Notes under the pieces: model-generated
The model's database searches: none
Told to the model about the DNA's origin: nothing
Seen by the model: the letters and a program-made list of their open reading frames with translations, nothing else
In this document: piece by piece, positions 30,601 to 43,727 of the stretch
How the letters are laid out: each line of letters opens with the position of its first letter
Numbering within the stretch: position 1 is the stretch's first letter
Program-made: the position numbers and the translations under genes
Assembly (NCBI GenBank): GCA_018398815.1
Contig: CM031600.1
Coordinates: forward strand, 46,328,570 to 46,392,569
DNA length: 64,000 nt
Direction of reading: 5' to 3'
Source: Conus ventricosus
Taxonomy: Eukaryota; Mollusca; Gastropoda; Neogastropoda; Conidae

Positions 30601-33600
30601 CCTTTTCACATACAAATCACGTCCATCGCATATCAGTTTTGACCAAAATTAACACCTGTTTCACAAAAAAATTAACACGCAAAAACAGCAAATATTGACA
30701 AAATTAACACATTGAAACGGGGGTTTCCGTGTAGAATAACATGGGTGATCATGAACAAACATATTTACATTCTCTTCCAGACACATAAAAATTAACGCCC
30801 GCGGGACTGGTCCTTCTTACTATTCTAACATGTTCTTCTACTTCCAGCTCTATCAATAAATCAGTAACAAACAACCGACTTTCCGTCTTGATTAACTATT
30901 TTTACATTCAATGAATTTAAAGAACCTCAATTAATTCTTTAAATTCACTGTCTCCGCCAAACCTATTGTAACTGATAATCGCAAAACCCTACATTAGTTG
31001 GTGGCATGCTCGTAGAGTCAGCAGATGGATAGCCATTAAATAAATTGCGGTCTGTTTTTAACTGTTGTAAATGGACATACAAAATTGGGTTCACGAGAAA
31101 ATCAGACGGTTCTACTGCCTACATACTCATAAAGACCTCCTTTTAAGTACATATGTGTTTTTAATATGATATTTTTACCACTGTCATAAAGCCTAAAATT
31201 CGAGCAAGGCTTCTAGGAAAAACGTACTCCCTTTCTTCAATTTCTGGAAAATTCATAGTAACTATAAGATTTGCCTCATTAATTTTTAACTTAATGTTTA
31301 AAATTGCTAAATACTTCTCTTAAAGAACAAAAGTTGTAGTAACCATCGGGTATTTTTAAATGTTTTAATGATTGCCTTGCCCATCCTTAATATCCACCCA
31401 GTTATTCTTATCTTTTTCAGATATGTTAATCCATTTTATTTTAAACCCAATTTCTCTAAGGGCAATCCTACAATCACCGCGCCTATTTTCAATTGGATAC
31501 GTTAAGAACACACGCTCGTTTTGTTTGGTTATATAGATGTACATCTTTTTTATAACTATTTTAAAACCCCTTTAAAAAAACTAATTATAAAATGGGACCA
31601 TTTAATTTAACGAAAGCGCCACTTACAATGTAGGAGCGTTTTATAACCCCAATCTTTAGACTTCAGTTTACTTAACCATTGCAGTAGATGAATCATATGG
31701 CTTCCAAGTTAGGCTTGTAAACCCGCTAACTAGATATTTAAATCCACCAATAAAGAATGATAGAGTGCCATCAGCATGGGCATCCCGCCCTATGACGTTT
31801 TACCAGAATCAGTTATATTTTGCCATTTACTGCGCAACTACTGGCTGGCGGTGTTTCATATGCAAACCATTTAAACCACCCCAATCTTTTAGTAAGGTCA
31901 GTATATAACTTCATGTTTATTACCAGTGCAGACGAATACTAACTGAACTAAAAGTGCCCTCTCCCTAACGACAACGCGTTTTATCCATTTAACAGCCCAA
32001 TGGACAATAATGCATATGAAAGAATTTGCAACGAATTTAACATTAAACCTTCAAAATGATTTTAAACAAAAGTTAGACCGCAATTATGGTTAGGCACATT
32101 GTATTTGTGGGGTGTAAAAAGAGAATATACTTATGACTACTGGCCCGGCCACACCTCTTTTCAACCAAACAAACAAGTTAGATTGGGATCCATAGAACAA
32201 AAAACATCCTAATGCTTGGGCAACATTTATCTTAGATGAAAGTGAAGGCCTAACAATGCCAGGAGTGCATAGACTTAATGACTCCATAAGGACATACGTT
32301 TGGTGTCTTATTAGGAGCACAAGCACAAACCAAGTCTAGCATACTAGATCAGTCTACAGGGTTTGATGCTAGAAAACAATTTCTAGCCAATTTAGAAGAT
32401 GCTATTAACTCTGCCGTTGACTTGCCTGCCAGCATACAAAGGTATCAAGACGTTCTTGCACATGCTAGGTTAAAGGTTGACTTTGTTGTAGGCCATGGAT
32501 TATACATGCTGCCCTCTGACCTTAGACTGCAGATTGGCATGTTACAGAATTATAACAATGAAATCCTTATAGCTGGAGACGATCAAAACTTAGGGCACAA
32601 TCAAAGCTTAAACACAAGGCCCGCCCCATCCATTTTAAAAAAGTGCCTAGCCCTGAAGAAAACAATCCATTTTTAAAGCACCCCACAGCCAGAAAGCAGC
32701 CCAGAAAGCACGCCACCCGTTAATGTGCCTCACACTGACAGTCACACTAGCGAAAAGACAGCCCTTGTTGTATTTTTAACTTTTACTGGATTAGCCATAC
32801 TTTATTTCACTAAAATCAATCCAGCAGCTAGCACCCCTAACGTCCACAGATGGTCAGCCATATAACCAGCAACTTTACCTATAGTAGACAAAAACCCAAC
32901 TACAAACACTGCCTATTATGCCAGGCAGAGCATCAACGCTTTAGCAGCTAACTTCTTTAATAGGTTTGCTAGATGATGCAATTGTTTTCTAATCCAACTT
33001 TTACCAGGCTGAGGTGTTGGAGGCGTTACTGGCCCCGTTGGCGCACCACCCGTTTAAAGCATAAACGAGTGTAGAGATAGCAAACCCAACAGCCGTTAAA
33101 TATGCTAACTACTGTAATCCCCTCTTCTCTAAACAGAATCCTATTCTTTCTGCCAGGTAGTGTTTTCATGAAGTATTCTCTTTATAGTTTCTTTGAATCT
33201 GGTTGTTTAGATTCTAGATTTCCTCTGAGAATAGAAATCGCGCTTAACTGCCCTTCCCTTTCACCATTAACTTCTGTATTTTCTGCTGTATTCTAGCCTT
33301 TTCTTCTTGCCCTAATTTGTTATCAGCCAGCTTATTTTTTTCTTCTTCTATCTCTCTCTCTAGCTTTACTAAGTTTTGCCGTGCCGAGCATTAGTTCTTC
33401 TCTTATTGTTGTAAAAGCACCCTTAAGACCCCGGAGGTCACGCACAGGCAATGGAGGATCATCAATTGTTTCTAATGTTTTTCTGACTGTCTCCTCATCT
33501 AAACTCGTTTCAATTTTGCTATTAGTTCATCTGCTTGTTGACTTAATTCTTGAAGAGGTATGTTTTGTATTTTAGATTGTGTTGGCAGCCCCCGCTCTAA

Positions 33601-36600
33601 GTTCTGTAAATGACTAACGGCTTTGGCTCTAAGCTCTAAAAGGTTTAATTGTTCTGCCTTAGCAATAGGAGTTTTCGCCTTATTGTGCTTATTTTTAAAA
33701 CCTGTTTGGGTTTTGCATTGAAGTAGCATTTACACGACCTCCTGCACCAGTTTTTATATACAAATGCCCACCATCTTCCTCAAAATCGTTAGGATCAACT
33801 ACTTCTGGTAGCTCTCGTCCTATGCTTTTATAGAATGATTGAATTCTTTCTCGCAATAGTTCTTGACGTTGTCTAGGGAGTAAAGAACCTGCTCCTTCAA
33901 GCTCTTCTTGCAATGAAGGGCCCCAGTTCTGTTTCATCTTCTTCTTCTTCAATAGGATCAATTGCGTCAAAATCTTCAGCCATATTTTTTATTTATATTC
34001 TTTTTTGTTTTATAAAAAATGAACTCATACGGTTGTGACCTGATCCATACAGAAAAGAGAAGGAACCCCACGGCGTAAAAGGTATAAGCAGACTGTAATT
34101 AGCGTAAATACTCCATCAAACAGTTGAGCCTGGACAAACTTTAATAGTTAAGTTGTCCTGATCTTGGCGCTGATGATGTTATATATGCAGCACCGCCAAA
34201 CTATCATTCAAAATAGATATTACATCGGCAGATCCTAATGCTACTGTTGTTGCTAATTTAGGCAGAGCTATCGTTAATCACATAGCAATCAAACTAGAGG
34301 GCAGAGAAGTCTTTTTACTAGGCGAGGCAAACATTTTTGCCCTCTTATTCTGATCTATGGCTACCTAAAAAAGAAGAAAGAGAAAGTTTATCAGGGAATA
34401 CAAAGCCCAAACGCCTCAAGCACAGGCTTAAAGCAGGGGATGCAAAGAATGATGTTAAAGATGAGGCAGTAGCAGAAGCATTTGGCAACAGATTCTGCAT
34501 CCCTCTAGATTTTGAGTGTTAAAGACGCATATGCCATTTACCAAGGCGCACTAAAAGAAAAACTTACTTATCATCTGACATTTAACCCTAGCGGTTCTGT
34601 CGTTCTATCTGAAGATCCTTTAGCTAAATACGCGGTTAGTGACATCTCTCTTGAGTTTGATGTTGTTACTAACCTGGACTGGCCAGAACAATCTTAAACC
34701 CAGTATAAAAGTAAAACGGTTATTTATTATGAAACGTTATGCACGCCATTACAGAAAATAGAAACAAGCGAGACACTCTCTGGAACATACATCTAAATCA
34801 GTCTCTGAAGTCTTTAAAGGAATTTTGTTCTTGTTTACTGAAGGAACAACTCCTTTTCAGAGAGAATCAGAAGCGTTTTATAATCCAAAAATTGAGAGGT
34901 TGATGTGTAATAAATGGCAAGTCTGATCAGTTGTATTCGGGGCGCGGACTTTTACCTCACCAACACTTTGATGAAATAAGAAAGTTGTTCGCTGGAGGTA
35001 GGCAAAGGGATCCTGCAGTTGATCGCGTATGTAAAAACCTTCGCCTTTATGATGTAAGACTCGAAGACTATTTAATAAACAAATATGGACTGTGGCTGGA
35101 TTTTAGATCTACATTTGACACAGGTTGTTTGGAAGTGGAGAAAGGATGGGCAAGATGGTATAAAAATAATTTCACAAGAAAGCAGCGGAAACAGTCCAAT
35201 TAAAAATGCACATTTTTATGGTTTGTGATGCTCAGTTAAACATTGAAGAAAACAGGCTAAAAGACGCGGCTTTTTAATAATGCAGAGAGAAATATTCTAA
35301 TAAAAACAGATGGATGGCTTGAAGTTTCTTCCTAAAGATCCGCACTGTTCTCTTATCTGCGGATTACTGGGTGTGGGAAAACTGTCTTCGTACTTGATTG
35401 TTACAAACATATACAGGTTTCATTACGAGCACATTGTATAATTCTGCACAACCATTAAGCACAACAAGTCTTACAAAGAAAGGAGTTTATTTGGACAGAC
35501 GATAATATATTTCTAGTTGATCCTAGCGACAAACTGAGTGACTGTTTAGAACATTACTATAAACTATTTGAGGGAACTGAAACGCTGTTTATTATTGATG
35601 ACTGTTCGGCTGAACAAGACATTGTTAAAAAAAGAAAAGCTCTTTCAAAGCTAGCCTTTAGTGGGCGCCACGCCTTAGTTTCTGTGTGGCTCTTAACTCA
35701 GAAATACAATGCTGTCTTAAAAGACTTTAGATCGCAGTTAAAATCAGTTGTATTATTTTACACTAAGGACAAAGATAGTTTTGAAGAATGTTTAAGTGAA
35801 AATTATATAATAAGGGACAAAGATGAGATACAAAAAAAATAAAAGAGCAGTTAGAAAAATCTAAACACGCTAAGCGATGCTTACGGACTGACCCCCCAGT
35901 TCAATACGTTTGTTTATTGTAGATTGTTTATTATTGATTGCTTATTATTAAACTTATAACAATTTGTTTATTATATTTTAATATTATAAAAAGAATGTCT
36001 CGAGGGCCAGAATCAAAAGTGGAGCTAGCTCCTAAATGCACTGCAATAGAGCTAAAAGACCTAGCAGACACAACTGAGTTTGAATCTAATAGGAGTGCCA
36101 GGAAATGTTTATGGATTTGAATACACAGATGACGGGGTTTACAAACGAACAGAAATTGAAGACAAAAACGGCAGCAGCATCCTACCCTAGAAGAGATAAA
36201 AATTTAAGAGCAAACGATTTTGGCAAACGTGAATACAAACTTCATAAAAAGAAAATGCTTGGGCGTTGCTTCCTGAAATTGACTGGAATTTAAAGTTTGA
36301 ACTACGAAGCCCCAATGTATACTATGAATAAGACAACAATTTTTAGAAAAGCCTTAAATGCTGGTCCCATTCTTGTTAGCCTTGTCCAGGAACACAACAG
36401 AAAAAGCAGATTGAAATAACTAAGCGGGGTTCTGAATATGTGCTACAGAGAAAGAAGCCCTTAGCTGAAGTGGGGGGCGACACCGTAGGCTTAGAATTTA
36501 CCCCAAAACTAGAATCACTGCCTAGGCAAATGACGATGATTTTCGCTTATTTATTACTCCGAGGGAGGGCGATACTAGTTGCCAGAACATGCATTTATTA

Positions 36601-39600
36601 GGCATACAAATAAAGGCTGAAAACTTGGATGCCCCTTTTAAGCTCGTTATTGTTATTACTAAAAACGGAGATGAAATAAACACCCTTGCATCATCCGACA
36701 AGGTTACTTAATGGTTGACAAAGACAAAATAACAGTACTGACTTTATTTTTATTAAGTATGTTGATTTTATGCGTTTTACTCTGTTGATGAAGTGCTGCC
36801 AGAAGGATTACTAAGAAGATATGTATAAGATTAATTTTAATAAAATAATCTTATTTAAAAAATGGAGGTTCAACAGTTTAGGTTTTAAAGCAAATAACTG
36901 AACTTCAAAAGGAAATAGAAAGCGACTTGGATAGTATGAGTTACTAGAAAGAAATATGCTAAAGCTTTAAATACTCTTTTATGTAATTACTGGCTCATCA
37001 GCTGTAGCGAGCGTAAGTGTGGGTCTGCATTGCTGTTTTAGCTACTGGGGTTGGTGCGCCAGCCTCTTTAGCATTAGGAGGTCTCGGGTTAGGTTTAGGC
37101 GCCATGTCTATGATTGTAAGCGCTGTTTTAAAAAATTAACTCCTAAATTACAAAAGCACACTGCCATTGTTGCCCTAGCATCAGCAAAACTTTGCTCATT
37201 AAAATTAAGAATAAGCAATCTATACAGGATGAAAACTTTTACGGACGAAGAATTTCAGAAGCTTATGGCTGATGGTGATGATTATAGACGACAGAAAATT
37301 GAACTTCAAAAGGAGTGGAGAAAGACGTTTACTTCACGACAGGTAGACACTGATGCAATTAAACAGAACATTGAAAAACAAACACATGATCATGTTAAAC
37401 CCAAAATAGAGCAAAAAATAAGTTTAAACAAAAAAATATAAGTTTAACAAAACTATAATACTATTTTTTTTGTTAACTAACTGTGTTTGGCGGGACAACT
37501 TGCAGCTCTTCACGAACAAACGATCTTTTAGGGGCAGGCCTTTTAGATGTAGTAGCACTGCTAGAAGAAAGAGTTTCTCTTAAATAATACACGGGAGGGT
37601 CTGTTTTCATAATTCTTTCAACTTCATACACTCTACGCTCCATATAGGATCTGTGGCTCTAATTCTAACATAGCCCTCTGCCTCTCCAGGAGCATACAAG
37701 TATCTTACTTTTAGTCCAACGGAAGAGTTTTTGAGCCCCCTGCACATCTTCAGTAATGCTAATTTTTTTTTAATTTGATTGCGTTTACGGTTTAAGGCCT
37801 GTTGCTTTAAATTCTTCATTGTTCATGGCACGTAAGACTGCTGGCAATCTCCTAACCCATTCTGTGTTGCGTTCTCTGTACTTCGTAGGTACTTCGTAGT
37901 GTCCATAATTTCTCTGTGATATTGAAGGTAAACAGGCGTTCAGCTAGATTTTTATTAAAGTTTTTCTACTAGGGCTTGTGATCGATGGTGCCTGGAATCA
38001 GATAAGATAAGATATGTTGCTTATAGCCCAGCCGACGCACAGGGCCACATCAGGGCTGTGCCTGGGATCCCTCTCTTAACTGTAACATGATGTTTTAAAA
38101 ACAGCTGGCTTACAGAGCCTTTAAAACTCTTTCCATCATCAACCTGGATCAACCTAGGATACTTTAATGGGCCTCTCATGTATATTTGTTGTAATGCCAC
38201 AGCCACAGCAGTTGAACTTTTATCCGTTATAAGGCTCGGCGTCTTATACCTTGAAGCCATGTCAACAACTGTCGAGCATACTTAACTTTTTTCTTCTAAC
38301 TTTATCATGTGGAAGATACAACAAGTCCATTTGGTGGTGTCATTTGGAACTGAGTTAACAAATCTAGGTGTTATTATTCTTTTGGGGCAGCAGATATATT
38401 TGCCAAATTGCCTGTTTGAAAGCCAGTCTTTCGCATCTGGTTCAGACACTCTAGCAGCTTTACTCAGTTTTTCAATAGCAGTCTTTCCTTTCCAATACCC
38501 CTTAGGAGAATAATATATTTTGTACTTCGTATTGTCCATAAGAAGGACTGTATTTTAATTGTGTTTTTAATTGTGTTTTTAATTGTGTTTTTAATTGTTT
38601 TTTAGATTGTTTGTGCAGAATATAGATTGCGCCCATAGCACCCACAATAAAACCAATTTCTGCTATTTCTGTTCTTCTGATGGTTCATAAAAGTCAGACA
38701 GTTCTGGCGGCGGTGTGTTAGAACTTCTTTCCTGTCACTAAGTAATACTCATTCATTGCCTCATCAACGTCTGTAAATGTTGTGCTCTGCATGTCCCTGT
38801 TCCCTTAACGTTTTATTAATAAAGTCTAAGTGAGCAATTCGTCTTTTCTCATAAGCATCTTTTGCCTTAGCCAATCTTCTATTGCCTTGTTATGCCGTTC
38901 TCTCTCTTCATCGGACCGCAATTTACTAAACATATAATTGCTTCAGAGAAGGCCAATGCATTAACATAGCTCTCTACATCATAACTACTCCCGCATCTTT
39001 TATAATATCATTATTTTCTAGATTAATCTTTCTATGAACTAACATTTTCTGGAATAATCCCTGTGTAACAAGAAAGTCTTTAGACGCAATCCCGCAGTAA
39101 TTACAACTATAACCTTAACAATGTCCTCAATGTCTAACCTTCCTAGATCCGCCGGCTTCATTTTAAACATGTTTTTTGCTAACACGCTATAGCCTATACT
39201 AAGGCCGCTAATCACAGCAGAATGGTAAATCGTATTGATAATCTTTTTTCACTCATCTTTTTATTAACTAAAAAAATAATTAAAATTAATATTAATACGA
39301 AAGACTGTCTATGTGCTTTTTAATCAGATAATCTTTTGTTGTTAAAGCTAAAAATAAGGTTGCAACTAGTTTTGGCGAATCTTCTATCTTTCCCATGTTG
39401 GGGGGTTTTATTCCTAACAAACATTTTGCAAGGTTGAATAGACTATAACACCAGCGATAGGCACTGCATAATTAACCAGCGTTAAACTCATGGTTTTAAA
39501 AGTATTATATATTTTTTATTGCTTTTTAATAAAATGTTTCTCAGTGGAAGCGGTTGACTCATAGCCCATCCATACAGATTGTTGGCGTCTAAGTACATTA

Positions 39601-42600
39601 GATAGTTGGATGGTTTGGTGGGATCATAATCATCTAAATACTTGTTGTTGGCTTTGCAGTAAGGATGTGAGGCCATGCTAATACCTCCCCTCAGCCCATC
39701 TTCAATCATCTGAAGTGTGGGCAGATCAGAAAATTAAGTCAATCTGGATGTTTGTAGCCTTTAAGAAAGCGTCCCAAGAAAGGCTGGGGCAGAGATGTAA
39801 TGTGATGAGTCTAAGTTGTAATGTTTCATGCATGTAGATCTGTAATTCTGAAAGACGTCTGCCAATAAACACACGTCAGCCAATTAAATACTGATCATGA
39901 TAATCGCCCATTGTTCACATGTAATTCTGTCCAGGCTTTCTGTGCGTATCATTAGTCGAGTCAGTTATATCTTTGCCTCTAAGACTAGAATAAGAAAGCG
40001 CCTTTAGGAGGAAGTGAGTCTTCATCAAACCTATCCCACGAGTTCATGTATTCATAAGGATAAACTCCTTTACGCACTAAAGAGGGATCGAAGTTATTGT
40101 TTAGTGATTGGAAAGTCTTGTAAAGATCCCGCTAACTTATCTAAACTAGCCATCAGATGTTGGGGCTGAGTCATAAAGGAATAAACTGTCAAGAGTAAAA
40201 GTCATGTACTTTTCTGAAGACTGTGCAATGCAGGTAACCCTTTATATTCAGAAGTTTACTGCTTGCATGATAAAATGAGAATCGTAGCCTCGTAGGTTAT
40301 GAAAGAAGATAGGCAGTTTCCATGTCTTAGGGTCAACCTTAAGCTGAAGATTACAATTGTTGTGCGCGGCCCCTCTGAACTTTCCAGTTATGTGATCGTG
40401 GTCTCTTACAGCGTTGCCTAATAATTCTTTATTGCAAATCCAACAGTGTGTAGATGAGTCATAAAGTTCTTGGCCTTCAGGAGTCATAACAATGTCTGAA
40501 AGATTTAGTTGGTTGGAGTAGTGATTACGAAGTTGTTTCATCTGCTCTAAAAATCTGCTAGCTGCGTTGGGGCCTCTGTAATCTCGGGTGTTGTGTGTTG
40601 ACCGTCTGACCTAACAACAATAACGCATAAGAACAGATCTGATGGTGGGTTAATAGCGTTGTTTTTTGTTCTTGCTGTTGTGGTCCGTAGTACTGCGGTA
40701 AGAGCGATTCAATAGTCAGCATAAACCACGTACGGGCTCATCTGCATTTTGTGAATTATTCTTAAAACTACTTTAGACCCTGGTTTAGGTGTAAGGAGTT
40801 TGGTTTCACAGTCTACAAAACTTTTACAATGAGTTCTATGACTGGCAGCTGCTTCTATAGTGGGGATTCTAACTAAACATCTTCTACAAAGCTCCTGTTT
40901 AGATTTATGCTTTGATGTATACTCTAACAGTCTGCTTATTGTTCTATTAATACATAATGACTCTTAGGGCTGTCTGCAAACAGTATCAAGTCTACATGTT
41001 TGTTAAGCGGTTCGCCTAAAGTAGGGGCGTTGGGAGAAACCCTTAGAGCGCTAGATCAGCTTCTACAGACCATGTGTATACGTTTACAGTGATTGGTTTG
41101 TTTTTGCTCTTCAAAACTGAGATATACTTTCTATACTCGCTGGAAAGGTTATGTTATTCAAAGTTCAGTTCTTGTTTGTACTGTTCATAATTAGATACTC
41201 TTTCTGCGTTCTTTATAACAGGGTGTAAATGTGCTTAAAACACACCACATAAAACACATGTTTGTCAGGATTTTTTATGTTTAAGACTGCCGTTTTAAAC
41301 TAACTCTTTTGGGAGAGGAAGGTAAGAATTGCCAACTATAGGATAGAACTTTGTTTGTTTCAATTTGATTTCAGGACTGTTCCTTCAGACCACCCAGAAC
41401 CCTTAACTTTGCCTCCTCACTTGCATGGTTAAACTGTGTAAGCATGTAGTTAGCCCAGTTAGAATTAAAGTCGTGATAGCTGATTACTCTTTCTGCCTAG
41501 TTGAAACCCAACTTCCATGCTACTATCGTCAGGCATTATATAATCAAATCAGAACAGCCAACAGCACTTTTACTGGTGGCTCCATCTGAAAGTGACTCTG
41601 GGATTTTAGAGATAGCGTGTGCCACGCTTTCATAAACGTTTGTAGGGTAATGATGTCCATGTCTACTTCGCTAACATATTGATTAATTGTTTGTCACTTA
41701 CCTTTCACCAGTGCGCTGGCTGGCAGTATTTCAAACTCAGACGTGTTTGTGAGGCTCATTTTTTAACTCAAAATATTTACGTAAATTAAAAAAATAAATA
41801 TATATAAAAGTAAGTAAACAAGCTTTTTATTCTTCGCCCAAGCGTTGCAACACTTCAAGACACGTTAACCTTACAATAACGTCCGCTAATATTTTAGCTT
41901 TTTCTGAATCACTACAGTCAATTTTCATCACTTTGGTTGCTTCTTTAAATAGTTCACTATGATCTTTTATTATATTGTTTACATCATTCTCAAACCCAGA
42001 TTCACTAAAATCAATGTTTAACGCTTTCTTGTCTCGTTAAATAGTTCATTACAATTCTTTAAATCAGATGCACTAAGTTCGGCAGCCATTTTTAATCTAA
42101 AATAAATTAAAAAAATAATTGTAATTCAACTGTTATTTATAGTCTTTTCTAATCGTAAAACCTAATCTTTATTAAAGCAAATAGTTACCCCTGAAGGACA
42201 AGTAGAAACTGTCAGATTAACATCTTGAGAAGCCATATAATCAACTAATATGGCAAACAATTTTATGGCTGGTTGAGGCCAAGAATCTTGTATTTCACTG
42301 ATGGCCTTCTTCACGTTTGTTTGTATATTTATGTGAATAAAAAGATCAGTAATTGATGTTTCAAACCTGCTCCTTAACCTTTCTCTTTGGCCCTTCCAAT
42401 TTAACGTTCGGGCTTCATTTTAAACCAGAATAAAATTATAAATTAAAAAAATTAATTAACCCGTTCAGTGCCTCACAATAATACAAACAAAGGTGTTCCC
42501 CTGGTGCCAGGGACATCTCATGATTTGGGGGTCATAATTAACAAAAAATTCTTGCTCAGAAACTACAAAAGATAGAAAAATGAAATCAATATCATTTTGA

Positions 42601-43679
42601 AGGAAATTGAATGAAGATTTTGAATCTGGGCTTCTTTTGTTTTAATTGTGATAATAAAAAAGTATTTAGGCATTTAGATTTGGATAGATTTTTTTGCACG
42701 ATCAAAAACATATGTATTTACCACGACATCTTCACATCCAAACAAGAACACACAGCAAAAAAGTTGAAAATAAAGTTTGTATTGTCACACTACACCTGTA
42801 AATGAAAGTAAAACAGTTTGGAAGTCTATCAAGACGCTCACACTCGATGCAGACTGACCAGTCCACGACCACGCCCCCCCTCTCCCCAGCACACCCCCTT
42901 GCTTGACTTCAACCCTCTCTTTCACCCCTCATCTCCCCCTACCTTTCCGTCTGCACCGTGTGTCACGCCGCGAGCATGCCACGCTCCCCTCTCGCGCTGA
43001 TTTTCACATCACTGGACACCACGCGGTGCACAGTACACACTAGGCTGGCTCGTTCGACGCTGTCAGCTGAACACACACACTGAGGTCACAGAGCCCTACT
43101 CAATAACTGACGAATATGGTCGGCAATTCCACCACTATCATCATCTCACCTTCATGCTCGACGAGTGAGTCGTTGAATAAAAGATTATTGTGTTTGTCAA
43201 AAATCATCAGCAGAGCCTGCTCAGCTGTGTAAATACGTTGATTTGGTCGCTGGGCTTGTCGAAGGTTGCGCCGCCATCTTTGCAAGCGAGACACGAAGTG
43301 CTGGCTGGTCATCCAGTCAGTGATGAGAATAAATGGGCTTCCCCCTCACGTGTGGTCATTTACATATTATTTTAAGACTACATACATATAAGGCTTTCTA
43401 CGCAAACTCTATTTGAGTCCGTTGATAGAAATAGTAACGAATGAAAATTCAAGAAAAATGCATGACGTCAGGGGAATGCCCATAGGCACTGGAAAAGCAC
43501 TTTTATTACAGCGTCAGCTGACTGACTAAAGGCGCTCAACGGGTTAATCAGTTTCTCTCTCCCTTATTCACTCCCACATCTCTCCCCCTCATTCACTCCC
43601 ACATCTCTGTCTGTCTGTCTGTTTACTTCTTTGTCTGTCTGTCTGTCTCCCCCTCTCTCCCTCGCTCTCATTCACCACA

Positions 43680-43727
<48 letters not shown>

